A stretch of 9,359 nt of DNA, from contig CALKAN010000432.1 in the NCBI GenBank assembly GCA_937983035.1, positions 1-9,359 of the forward strand, given 5' to 3'. The stretch is from an uncultured Paenibacillaceae bacterium. GTDB lineage: Bacteria > Bacillota > Bacilli > Paenibacillales > CALAME01. The notes beneath the pieces were generated by a model. The model was not told the DNA's origin, ran no database searches, and was given only the letters and a program-made list of their open reading frames with translations. Position numbers and translations under genes: made by a program. Shown piece after piece: positions 1-6,813 of this stretch. The stretch's first letter is position 1. Each line of letters starts with the position of its first letter.

Positions 1-935
1 CTGGCAATCGTTAATGCGCTTTTTTTCAGTCTGGTTAAAATTTTTTTCGATGCTGCGTTGCCGAAGGAACTCGTCAGCACCTTTTTAGGATCATCGATCC
101 TGCCGCCGCGGGGCACATGGGTGGTGATGCTTTTTTCCCCGGCAATTCGGGCCCCGATGCCTGTCAGGACCCATTTGCCGTTTCTATTTTTTTGCACGAG
201 CACGCGCAGATCGTACGGTCTGTTTTTGAAGGCAGTAAGCTGGATGCCTTGTTGCACGATGTAAGGTTCATGTTCTGCGTAATGTTCAATTTTTGTTCGC
301 AAGGCGGCAATGCGCCGAAATGGGAATCGCTGTGTCTTTTTGTACTCTTGAATCGTGAGCAGGTAGCGGTATTTTTTGGCTTGCATGCGCTGCACCCTCA
401 TAATCCCTTTTCCGGCTTTGCCGCTCTCGGGTTTTAAATATACGATCGGATATTTTTTGATAAAATTTGCGAGATTTAGTTTCGGCGTTAATTTGCGCGT
501 GGCGGGGATGAATTTTTCAGTCATTTTTGAGCGTTTCAACCAGCTGAATAACGTCCATTTATTGAAATAATATGGATTAAACAGATGAATATACGGATGC
601 CGCATGCATTCTCTTATTTTGCGGCTGACGATTTCGTCCAGTTCGTCTTCTCTTGAAGGGATGCGATTGTACAAGACGGCAGGCAAAGGAACGAGTTTTC
701 TGCTCCAGCTTTTCTTTTTTTGGTCGTAGCGGTACCCGGGGATGATGGATTCGTTCAAATTTAGTTCCTGTGCTGTGACGACATACACATCCACGCCGAG
801 TTCTTCTCCCATTTTAATCAGATCGATGAAATTTTCTTCGTTTCCGCGGAAATACCGAGTTTGGTCTTTTACGGTTAAGATGCCGAGCAAAGGTTTGTGC
901 AGTGATTTAGAAATCGATTGAGTTTTTCGATCCAT
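1..935 (-). CDS. YheC/YheD-type ATP-grasp protein, short form, C-terminus cut by window edge
   Basis: The frame stays open from an ATG at 935-933 to the window edge, giving 311 residues with no stop. A GGAGGGG ribosome site precedes the ATG, which overlaps the upstream gene's TGA by one base (TGATG). Like YheC, it lacks the long forms' N-terminal beta domain and opens with the Rossmann-like part (LLGILTV, about residues 16-22). Further motifs are LYNR (88-91), NPYYFNKW (120-127), the glycine-rich ATP loop KPESGKAGKG (168-177), IVQQGIQL (226-233), PYDLRVLVQKN (240-250), GIGARIAG (259-266) and TTHVPRGG (271-278). The metal-binding end (ELG.D...E.NSKP in its relatives) should follow outside the window, about 50-60 residues on. 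It is the fourth gene of the array. The family is ATP-grasp (carboxylate-amine/thiol ligase fold); YheC/YheD relatives are linked to spore formation. The substrate is unknown. Closest in loop motifs to its upstream neighbour at 935-2311. Confidence 0.9.
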   Translation of the reverse strand, partial: MDRKTQSISKSLHKPLLGILTVKDQTRYFRGNEENFIDLIKMGEELGVDVYVVTAQELNLNESIIPGYRYDQKKKSWSRKLVPLPAVLYNRIPSREDELDEIVSRKIRECMRHPYIHLFNPYYFNKWTLFSWLKRSKMTEKFIPATRKLTPKLNLANFIKKYPIVYLKPESGKAGKGIMRVQRMQAKKYRYLLTIQEYKKTQRFPFRRIAALRTKIEHYAEHEPYIVQQGIQLTAFKNRPYDLRVLVQKNRNGKWVLTGIGARIAGEKSITTHVPRGGRIDDPKKVLTSSFGNAASKKILTRLKKSALTIA

Positions 936-2311
936 CAGTCATCCCCTCCGGATCCAAATTTGCTTAAATACAGGCAATGTTCAACGATGAGATTGTAAGA
1001 GAGCCTGCCTTGTTCTCTCAGTGCGGGATGTTTGAAAATCGATCTGCCGGGCTTGGAATTCGCTTCAAACATCCAAATGTTTCCTTTTTTATCGATTCCG
1101 ATATCAAAGCCCAGTTCGCCGATGGGACGTTTGTAATTGCGTTCAATGGCTTCAGCAAGCAAGATAGTTGCTTTCTTTGCTTTCTCGAGCAGTCGCTGTC
1201 CTTCTTTCTCACCGAAAATGCTCGCCAGCGCATGGCTGGGCGTCAATAATTGACCGCCTGAACGAACGTGCGTCGTGACGCTGCCTCGGCCGGCCTTTTT
1301 TCCCCCTATGCCTGCAACCACCCATTTATTGTGCTTGTTTTTATTCAAATGAAAGCGGAAATCAAGCGGGCATTGATCCAGCTCGACGAGGCGAATTCCT
1401 TGCTGCACAACATAATTCCTCAGCCGAGGACCGCTTTGGCGGTTCAATTGCTTCACTAAGCTTTGAAACTTGGGAAACCGGAGCAATACGTTTTTGCCGT
1501 TTTTGCGATAACGGAGAAAATATCCTCTTTTGGGATGGTAAGTTAAGCGATAGATGCCTATGCCCATGTAACCGCTCGTTGGTTTCAAGTAAACGAATTT
1601 ATGTTTTTCCAACATCGTTTTTATTTGGTCTTGAGATGGATTAATATACGATTCTGGAACGTACGCATTGGCTTCTTTATCATCTTTCAGCATGTGGTAA
1701 ACTTCCCATTTATCAAAAAAACTATAATTAAATATCGGAATTCCGCGTTCAGACAGCCGGGTTTTTAACGCTTCGGTCGTTTCCGCTCTCTCCACGGTGC
1801 GATTCGTAATCCGGTTGTACACGACATCCGGCAATGGAACCGTTCTTCGCAGCCAGCCTTTAGCGGATGACCAGAAATAAGCATTGATCGTTCCTTGCTG
1901 CCAATTGATATCCCTTGGCGTGAAAGCAAAAAAGTATGATTTGCCTGCTCCGGCGATTAAATATCGTCTCATCGTCAGCGATTTGGAACCAAACGGGCTG
2001 CCTTCGCTGCGTGTATTTGCGGTGCACATGATGCCGATGAGCGGCCCGATTCGCAATTGATTTCCGGATTTAGTGACAAAACATTTGGCTGATCTTGGAA
2101 TCATCAATTGTTTTCTTACGACGGAAGACACGTAAAGATGCATGCCCTTCCGATTCACGCGCTTAATTTTCACTGTCGTTCCGGCAGCTCCCAAATATAA
2201 TTTCACGGTATCTTTCGCAGACAAATTTAAGCTTTTCAGCAATGAGCTGGACAAATAAATGACTGGATCGCCGGATTTCACAAAACGAATAGTTGTTGAG
2301 ATTAAACTCAT
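935..2311 (-). CDS. YheD-like ATP-grasp protein, long form, divergent ATP loop
   Basis: 458 residues. The ATG at 2311-2309 follows GGGAGGG with 6 nt between, and only 3 nt separate it from the stop of the upstream gene. Residues 1-90 form a beta-rich domain with two similar halves (about 15-50 and 57-89). The ATP-grasp part follows: PDVVYNR (161-167), NYSFFDKW (195-202), the loop KPTSGYMGIG (243-252), VVQQGIRL (301-308), PLDFRFHLNK (315-324), TTHVRSGG (346-353), and the metal/ATP site ELGFDIGID (399-407) with FEANSKPGRS (415-424). The D, E and N expected to bind magnesium are present. However, the loop carries Ile where the relatives here have Lys or Arg (GIG instead of GKG/GRG), and FHLNK replaces the usual ALVQK or VLVQK. 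The fold is clear. Activity may be altered, and the substrate is unknown. It is the third gene of the array and probably co-transcribed with the others. Confidence 0.93.
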   Translation of the reverse strand: MSLISTTIRFVKSGDPVIYLSSSLLKSLNLSAKDTVKLYLGAAGTTVKIKRVNRKGMHLYVSSVVRKQLMIPRSAKCFVTKSGNQLRIGPLIGIMCTANTRSEGSPFGSKSLTMRRYLIAGAGKSYFFAFTPRDINWQQGTINAYFWSSAKGWLRRTVPLPDVVYNRITNRTVERAETTEALKTRLSERGIPIFNYSFFDKWEVYHMLKDDKEANAYVPESYINPSQDQIKTMLEKHKFVYLKPTSGYMGIGIYRLTYHPKRGYFLRYRKNGKNVLLRFPKFQSLVKQLNRQSGPRLRNYVVQQGIRLVELDQCPLDFRFHLNKNKHNKWVVAGIGGKKAGRGSVTTHVRSGGQLLTPSHALASIFGEKEGQRLLEKAKKATILLAEAIERNYKRPIGELGFDIGIDKKGNIWMFEANSKPGRSIFKHPALREQGRLSYNLIVEHCLYLSKFGSGGDD

Positions 2312-2314
2312 CAG

Positions 2315-3418
2315 TTACCCTCCCAGTTGCCGATCGACAAGATATCGAGCATAGCTCAGAGGACGGATTATGGCTGCATGGCACGCGGCTCGGTCGCCAA
2401 TATATTCAAACACGGATCGTCCCGGCTTGGAGTTCACTTCCAAAACCCAGATGCGTCCGTCTCTGTCGATGCCGTAATCGATCCCAAGTTCCGCCAAGCG
2501 TCCGAAATATTGTTCCAGAAATGGGGGGATGACAGCAGACAAACGGCAGATATCTGCATAGATCTGTTCTGCCTTTGACTTTGGAAACAGAGTTTGCAGA
2601 AAAGGGACGGTGCGTACGGCTGTTCCTCCTCCGCTCAGATTGGACGTGAGCCCTCCTAAGGCGCCGACGCGGACAGCCGTGCCGGTTAGCTGCCAACATC
2701 CTTTCTCATTTTTTTGAACTAATGCCCGGATGTCGTAAGTTCTTTGATCATGATTCGTTAATGTGAGATACTGTTGGACAATGTAGGGACGGCCATGCAT
2801 AAAATGCTTGATCCAATCATGCAGCTGGGATGCGCGGCTGAAATACCGCTGGATCACTTGATTGTTTGCATCCCGTCCCTGAACAAAAAATCTGCCTGAC
2901 CCCATTGCCTGAACCAGCAAGATGCCTCGGCCGCAGCTTCCGCTGACAGGCTTCAAAACAGCATGGCGCCGGTGTTGAAGCCAATGGATGAATGTTTCGA
3001 AGCCTCTGTAAGGAACGCTTGCCGGAAGATAAGGCTTGATCTCATGGTGACGGCTTAAGATGCGATGCATCCGCCATTTGCCCGCGATGGGATTTCCCAA
3101 CAGCCGAGAAGGCTTCATTGCTCTGATTTTTTTGACATTGCTGATCCAGCAGCGCACTTCTGAAGTTGCGCGATGGCAAAAAAAACGGTCATAAATAATG
3201 TCAGGCAAAGCATATTTGCCTTTTTTCCATGCACCGTCTTCTGTTTCATAACGATAACCAACGACTTGGTTGTTTTCCCAGTCGACGGCGGATGCGGAAA
3301 AAACAATCAGCGCCAAATTTCGCGAAGCTGCGCATCGGCCTAATCGTGCATAAAATTTTTTTTCTTGGAATGGAGGATTGTTTTCGGCAACTAATATTCC
3401 GATCATGCGGGCTCCCAT
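2315..3418 (-). CDS. yheC: YheC-like ATP-grasp protein, short form
   Basis: 367 residues from the ATG at 3418-3416. A GTG at 3427-3425 would add three residues, but GAGGTG at 3430-3425 lies six bases before the ATG and is the natural ribosome site, so the ATG is preferred. There is no N-terminal beta domain; the protein opens with RMIGILVAE. Motifs: PDIIYDR (72-78), GNPIAGKW (108-115), ATP loop KPVSGSCGRG (156-165), YIVQQYLTL (212-220), YDIRALVQK (228-236), TSNLSGGG (258-265), ELGIDYGID (310-318) and LEVNSKPGRS (326-335). All expected nucleotide and magnesium ligands are present, and the SNL.GGG loop is like that of RimK-type ligases. An active ATP-dependent ligase is therefore likely. B. subtilis carries one yheC/yheD pair; this copy and the 3429-4793 gene form the pair next to yheB. 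The symbol is by family and position, and assignment among the paralogues is uncertain. Confidence 0.93.
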   Translation of the reverse strand: MGARMIGILVAENNPPFQEKKFYARLGRCAASRNLALIVFSASAVDWENNQVVGYRYETEDGAWKKGKYALPDIIYDRFFCHRATSEVRCWISNVKKIRAMKPSRLLGNPIAGKWRMHRILSRHHEIKPYLPASVPYRGFETFIHWLQHRRHAVLKPVSGSCGRGILLVQAMGSGRFFVQGRDANNQVIQRYFSRASQLHDWIKHFMHGRPYIVQQYLTLTNHDQRTYDIRALVQKNEKGCWQLTGTAVRVGALGGLTSNLSGGGTAVRTVPFLQTLFPKSKAEQIYADICRLSAVIPPFLEQYFGRLAELGIDYGIDRDGRIWVLEVNSKPGRSVFEYIGDRAACHAAIIRPLSYARYLVDRQLGG

Positions 3419-3424
3419 CTTTTT

Positions 3425-3430
3425 CACCTC
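3425..3430 (-). promoter_or_regulatory. Ribosome binding site overlapping the upstream stop codon
   Basis: On the minus strand GAGGTG shares its first two bases with the TGA stop (3431-3429) of the upstream ATP-grasp gene and lies six bases before the ATG at 3418. The GTG inside it is therefore more likely part of the ribosome site than the start codon. The arrangement suggests translational coupling of the two genes. Confidence 0.65.
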
Positions 3431-4793
3431 ACAGCTTGGTTAAGAAGCGCGCGTATTGAACGACTTTTAATGCTGAAGGCCTGATTTTGCCTTGAATGAA
3501 CGAAGTGTCATCATTTTTGGAAGGTTTGGAGTTGACTTCCAAAAGCCATACTTTTCCTCTCCGATCGACGGCCAAATCGATGCCTAATTCGCCGAAGTGT
3601 TCTTTCACATGCGTTTCAATGCCCTGGGCGATATGCAAAGCTGCTTTTCGAAGGTTCAGTGCAATTTTTCCTCTTCGGGATGATGGAAATTTTGCACGGA
3701 CCAATGCTGCTTTCACCGTGCTCAATTGACCGCCGCGAGCTAAATTGGAGACGAAATGCTGACTTCCGGCAATGCGCGCGACGATGGAAGTGACTTTCCA
3801 TTCTCCTTGCAGTCCCTTTTGGACCAGAGCCCGGAAATCGATTGGTCTTCCTTGACTCGCAATTAAAGTTAATCCTTGCTGGATTTGATATCGCTGCGCC
3901 TTCATCTTTCCGGAGATGGCTTGAAACAATTTGCTGATGGATGAATAAGATACTTTCTTTGTTCCGCCTGCACTGCTAAAATGGCAAATATAAGCACCGT
4001 TTGGCTGCCGCGATATTTTAATGATTCCTTTGCCTAAGCTGCCGGTAATCGGCTTTAAAAATACGTTCGGATATTTCTGACACATGTTTCTTAAAATTTG
4101 GTAACTTCGGAAGACGTCTGTAGCGGGCAAATAAGGCTGCAAGGATCTGTCTTTCTTCAGCGCTTCGAATACTTCCGATTTATTGAGATATCTTTCATTG
4201 AACACGTATCCGCGGTGGCGATTTTTAACATGATTGAACAATTGCTTGACACTGTTCAGCCTTTCATATCTTCGCGAAGTCAACCGGTTATAGATGATAT
4301 CAGGATAAGGAAAACTCATGCGTTTCCATTTGCCGTGGCAGCACCAGCCGTCCAGCACCGGTTGATTCGTATCAATTTGATTCGGCGTGAGAAAATAAAC
4401 GAAGGCCCCCTGTTGTTTGCCGGCTTCCGTCAGTTCCTGGCAGAAAGCGGTGTTGGAGGCGAACGGCTGTGCTGGATTCCCGTAGTATCTGCTCATGAGA
4501 ACGGCAATAAGCGGTCCGATCGTCAGTTGATTTAATTCAGGCGAATAGTTTATTCTCAGATTCATGCCTTGTTGGAGACTGAGTTTCGTTGCCAGCGGAC
4601 GGCTGAAGTTTATTTGTTTTTTGGCATGGCTGATCACTTTAATAATCGTCTTGCTCGAACCGAATTGAAGCACTAGCTGCCTATTCGTCGGAATGTTCAG
4701 TTGCTTGATTGCTGTTTCATCAAGCAAGACGTCATATTCATTCAAGATTGAACTGGTTTGTCTAATATGAACAGGGACTTTAGGTCTTGACAT
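3429..4793 (-). CDS. yheD: YheD-like ATP-grasp protein, long form, first gene of the array
   Basis: 454 residues. The ATG at 4793-4791 follows GGAAGGAG with 7 nt spacing. Residues 1-95 are a beta-rich domain of two similar halves (about 20-54 and 60-93), reminiscent of AbrB/double-psi folds. The ATP-grasp part has PDIIYNR (164-170), ATP loop KPITGSLGKG (247-256), QIQQGLTL (303-310), PIDFRALVQK (317-326), VARIAG (338-343), SNLARGG (349-355), ELGIDLAVD (402-410) and LLEVNSKP (417-424). All ATP and magnesium ligands are present, so it is likely active. The usual GRS after NSKP is replaced by SKND. B. subtilis YheD (453 aa) is a sporulation protein reported to form rings around the forespore. A modifying role on spore-coat material fits, but the substrate is unknown. 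It heads the operon, diverges from yheB, and has a mother-cell-type promoter 44 nt upstream. The symbol is by family and position next to yheB. Confidence 0.93.
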   Translation of the reverse strand: MSRPKVPVHIRQTSSILNEYDVLLDETAIKQLNIPTNRQLVLQFGSSKTIIKVISHAKKQINFSRPLATKLSLQQGMNLRINYSPELNQLTIGPLIAVLMSRYYGNPAQPFASNTAFCQELTEAGKQQGAFVYFLTPNQIDTNQPVLDGWCCHGKWKRMSFPYPDIIYNRLTSRRYERLNSVKQLFNHVKNRHRGYVFNERYLNKSEVFEALKKDRSLQPYLPATDVFRSYQILRNMCQKYPNVFLKPITGSLGKGIIKISRQPNGAYICHFSSAGGTKKVSYSSISKLFQAISGKMKAQRYQIQQGLTLIASQGRPIDFRALVQKGLQGEWKVTSIVARIAGSQHFVSNLARGGQLSTVKAALVRAKFPSSRRGKIALNLRKAALHIAQGIETHVKEHFGELGIDLAVDRRGKVWLLEVNSKPSKNDDTSFIQGKIRPSALKVVQYARFLTKL

Positions 4794-4836
4794 GTTTTTA
4801 CTCCTTCCGGTTGCGGGTAGAGATGGACCATATCCC

Positions 4837-4864
4837 TATCATATGAGGACGAATCATCCTTGGT
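4837..4864 (-). promoter_or_regulatory. Sigma-K-like (or sigma-E-like) promoter of the ATP-grasp operon
   Basis: On the minus strand CATATGATA (4845-4837) fits the sigma-K -10 pattern CATANNNTA exactly. The AC expected at -35 sits at 4864-4863 with a 17-base spacer. Sigma-E has a similar -10, but its -35 (TCATATT-like, spacer 14) matches only partly here (TCACCAA). Transcription would start near 4830, giving a leader of about 37 nt with a good ribosome site. Mother-cell expression would agree with the sporulation role known for YheD relatives. The -35 of sigma-K is short, so the match alone is not proof. Confidence 0.5.
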
Positions 4865-4903
4865 GATTGTACTACCCATAAATAGACGGAGGACTTCAAG
4901 TTA

Positions 4904-6070
4904 ATGGAAAATGTGCTTACGATCATATCTGTCGTCATCATCGCAGCAGCCATTGGAGGCGTGACGAACTACTTAGCGATCAAAATGCTGTTTCATCCCC
5001 GAAAGCCGATCGTTATCGGAAATTGGAAGCTTCCTTTTACGCCTGGTTTAATTCCGAAGAGAAAAGACCAAATCGCGGTTGCGCTGGGCCGGGTCGTGTC
5101 TGAATATTTGGTGACGCCTGAACGAATTGCGGGGGCGCTGCAGAAATCTGAACTGAAAGAAAAGCTCGTCCTTGCAGCAGAGCGGTGGATGGAGGAAAAA
5201 CTGGCTTCCGGCATGACGCTGGGCGAATGGCTGGAAAGCTGGATCGGCGAGGAGCGCTTCGATCAGATGCGCGAAAGACAGCCTGAGCAGCTGCAAGAAT
5301 GGATCCATCGAGGCATCGCATGGCTGTGGGAAGAGAAACAGCTGAGCAGCAAAAAACTGAAAGACTGTTTGCCGGGATGGAACGAGGAGAAAAAGGAGCG
5401 TTGGATCGCATCAGCAGCTGAAATGTTGTTGCAAGCGCTTCGCGACGAACTTCAAAGCGTAAACGGAGAGAGGACGATTCGGCATCTTGTCAATGCTTTC
5501 CTGGACCGTGCGGGCGGATGGCTGGGTGCGCTGGCCGGCATATTTATGGATGAAGAGAAGCTGGTCGCCAAAGTTCGCATCGCTGCGCTGGAACAACTTG
5601 ATCAGCTTGAGGTCAAACATGCTGTTCAATTGTTTTTATTGAAGAAAGCGGACAAATTAGAAGAAAAAACGCTGCAGGAAGCGGTGGAGTGGATGAGCGG
5701 ACAAGATGCTCTGCCATGGCTGGAGCAAAAGTCAGCGGAGCTTTTGCGCTGGCAGGAGTGGAGCGGCCGTTTGTATGAAAAGCCGCTGAAAGATCTTGTT
5801 GAACCATGGAAAGACGCGGCTGTTCAACGACTTCCTTTGCTGATCGAATGGCTGCTTCAATTTGCCGCGAAGCACGTGCATAAAGCGGTACATGTCATTA
5901 ATTTGCCGGAACTGGTCGAAGCACAAGTCGCCGAATTTCCGGTTGAACGCGTGGAGCAGGTCGTGTTAAGCATTTCCGGCAAAGAGTTTCGGGCCATTAC
6001 ATGGCTTGGGGCATTGTTAGGCGGCATGATCGGGCTGTTTCAATCACTCTTTTTTTTGTTCGGGAGATAG
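4904..6070 (+). CDS. yheB: YheB, DUF445 (UPF0754) membrane protein
   Basis: 388 residues, close to the family's usual length. The start ATG follows GGAGGA (4888-4893) by 10 nt. An N-terminal membrane helix spans about residues 5-24 and runs into the family signature GGVTNYLAIKMLFHP (18-32) and FTPGLIPKR (45-53). A long, charged, mostly helical region with many Glu, Lys and Trp follows, and a second hydrophobic segment closes the protein (about 365-386). Both ends are therefore probably in the membrane with the helical middle on one side. The biochemical function of the family is not known. It is transcribed away from the ATP-grasp genes, next to yheC/yheD as in B. subtilis. I saw no convincing sigma-A promoter in the 110-nt gap before it. 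The sigma-E-type site after it probably serves the next gene separately. Confidence 0.93.
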   Translation: MENVLTIISVVIIAAAIGGVTNYLAIKMLFHPRKPIVIGNWKLPFTPGLIPKRKDQIAVALGRVVSEYLVTPERIAGALQKSELKEKLVLAAERWMEEKLASGMTLGEWLESWIGEERFDQMRERQPEQLQEWIHRGIAWLWEEKQLSSKKLKDCLPGWNEEKKERWIASAAEMLLQALRDELQSVNGERTIRHLVNAFLDRAGGWLGALAGIFMDEEKLVAKVRIAALEQLDQLEVKHAVQLFLLKKADKLEEKTLQEAVEWMSGQDALPWLEQKSAELLRWQEWSGRLYEKPLKDLVEPWKDAAVQRLPLLIEWLLQFAAKHVHKAVHVINLPELVEAQVAEFPVERVEQVVLSISGKEFRAITWLGALLGGMIGLFQSLFFLFGR

Positions 6071-6091
6071 AAAGGCGGTCGGGAGGCAAGA

Positions 6092-6121
6092 GTCATAACT
6101 TGTACCTTGCGCGCATACAAT
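6092..6121 (+). promoter_or_regulatory. Near-consensus sigma-E promoter
   Basis: The -10 CATACAAT (6114-6121) equals the sigma-E consensus, and GTCATAAC (6092-6099) is a good -35, with a 14-base spacer. Transcription would start near 6128, about 24 nt before the ATG at 6152. This predicts mother-cell expression of the small membrane protein during sporulation. Of the promoter-like sites seen in this window it is the closest to a sporulation sigma-factor consensus. Confidence 0.65.
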
Positions 6122-6151
6122 GGTGTAAAAGCGATGTAAGGGGCAATGAAC

Positions 6152-6436
6152 ATGAATGGATGGAAGAATGTGATCAGCTTGAGCGCCGCAGCAGGGCTTT
6201 TGATCTTTGCCGTGCCTAGGCTGGAAACAGGACAAGGCTGGACGGCGCCTTCGGTATTTGCCGTCTGCTGGATCGGCATCATGCTGCTGATTATTGCAGC
6301 GCATTTGCATGAATTGCTTGGAGTAGATGAAGAGACGAAGCAGGAGCTGGAAAATGTAAGACGCCATAAACGGTGGAAAATGGAAAATTACATCCGAACG
6401 AAAGTCGTGCAAGGAAGCAAGCAGAAAAGCAGTTGA
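6152..6436 (+). CDS. Unrecognised small membrane protein, two helices, likely sporulation-expressed
   Basis: 94 residues. Two ATGs are possible, at 6146 and 6152. TAAGGGG (6137-6143) leaves only 2 nt before the first but 8 nt before the second, so 6152 is preferred. Hydrophobic helices lie at about residues 6-21 and 33-51, joined by a short loop (RLETGQGW). A charged cytoplasm-type tail follows (52-94, with DEETKQELENVRRHKRWK). I do not recognise the family. It follows yheB by 81 nt but has its own near-consensus sigma-E promoter, so a role in the mother-cell membrane or outer forespore membrane is a reasonable guess. It is a real gene by its ribosome site, promoter, coherent topology and filling of the space. 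Confidence 0.78.
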   Translation: MNGWKNVISLSAAAGLLIFAVPRLETGQGWTAPSVFAVCWIGIMLLIIAAHLHELLGVDEETKQELENVRRHKRWKMENYIRTKVVQGSKQKSS

Positions 6437-6457
6437 AATGTTTGCGTGCTGCTTGCT
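6416..6457. repeat. Inverted repeat at the end of the small membrane gene
   Basis: AGCAAGCAG (6416-6424) and CTGCTTGCT (6449-6457) are exact complements, giving a 9-bp stem with a 24-base loop. The stem starts inside the last codons of the gene and encloses its TGA. No T-run follows, so it is not a typical intrinsic terminator. It may stabilise the 3' end or be chance. Confidence 0.35.
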
Positions 6458-6471
6458 GAACGGCGCATATT

Positions 6472-6526
6472 GAAAGAGGGATATTGGTTTTGTTCGATCA
6501 GCATGGAAAACTGCTCCCCCTCTTTC
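6472..6526. repeat. Inverted repeat between convergent genes
   Basis: GAAAGAGGG (6472-6480) and CCCTCTTTC (6518-6526) are exact complements with a 37-base loop; a short inner stem AGCA/TGCT is also possible. It lies between the plus-strand membrane gene and the minus-strand 76-aa gene, where a two-way transcription end is expected. There is no T-tract on either side, so terminator function is not shown. Confidence 0.35.
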
Positions 6527-6574
6527 CTGCCCTCTGCTTCAAAGACGCTGCTTAAGGAATCGCATTCAAATGCA

Positions 6575-6805
6575 CTAAAACGAAAGCTCTTGACGAGCCA
6601 AGTCTCTGATCGCATCGTCCGTTAATTTTTTCATCGTTCTGGCTTGAACGGTGATCTCCTCGGCCATCGTTTGAAGCAGGTTGTCGCAGCGATCGCTGCT
6701 TGCATCTTCCAACAATGCCTGCAAGTTGTTGCGATAGCGGTACAGAACCGTTTGAATCGCAATTTTTAAGTATTCCTCCTCGATCGATGAGCCGTGACTT
6801 TTCAT
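6575..6805 (-). CDS. Unrecognised 76-aa helical protein
   Basis: 76 residues from the ATG at 6805-6803, which has AAGGAGG (6820-6814) eight bases upstream. An earlier ATG at 6832 would put this strong ribosome site inside the gene, so it is rejected. The protein is small, without membrane segments or signal peptide, and looks almost all helical (EEEYLKIAIQTVLYRYRNNLQALLED, then a second helix with AEEITVQARTMKKLTDDAIRDLARQ). One cysteine is present. I do not recognise the family. It is a single-gene unit with its own sigma-A-type promoter, divergent from ytoI and convergent with the gene at 6152. Vegetative expression is likely. Confidence 0.78.
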   Translation of the reverse strand: MKSHGSSIEEEYLKIAIQTVLYRYRNNLQALLEDASSDRCDNLLQTMAEEITVQARTMKKLTDDAIRDLARQELSF

Positions 6806-6813
6806 CAGCAGAT

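Noticed and set aside
117..570. Plus-strand frames at the left end
   Set aside because: The minus strand here is fully open with all ATP-grasp motifs, so these are antisense shadows.
4098..4535. 145-codon open frame on the plus strand inside the first ATP-grasp gene
   Set aside because: It lies wholly antisense to a clearly real gene, has no good ribosome site or family features, and is a shadow of biased codon use.
4854..4870. Imperfect hairpin AATCA...TGATT in the divergent yheB/yheD region as an operator
   Set aside because: Only five continuous pairs; it overlaps the predicted -35, but the evidence is too thin to call a site.
4860..4888. TTGGTG as -35 of a yheB sigma-A promoter
   Set aside because: No acceptable -10 at 16-18 bases; TAAATA is only 13 bases away.
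5037..5411. 124-codon minus-strand frame inside yheB
   Set aside because: Antisense to yheB, Ser/Pro/Arg-rich shadow composition, no ribosome site.
6044..6412. 122-codon minus-strand frame across the end of yheB and the small membrane gene
   Set aside because: It is antisense to two better supported genes and rich in Cys, His and Pro as random frames are; no start signals.
6561..6574. Short palindrome GCATT-CA-AATGC after the 76-aa gene
   Set aside because: A 5-bp stem with a 2-base loop and no T-tract; too weak to call a terminator or operator.
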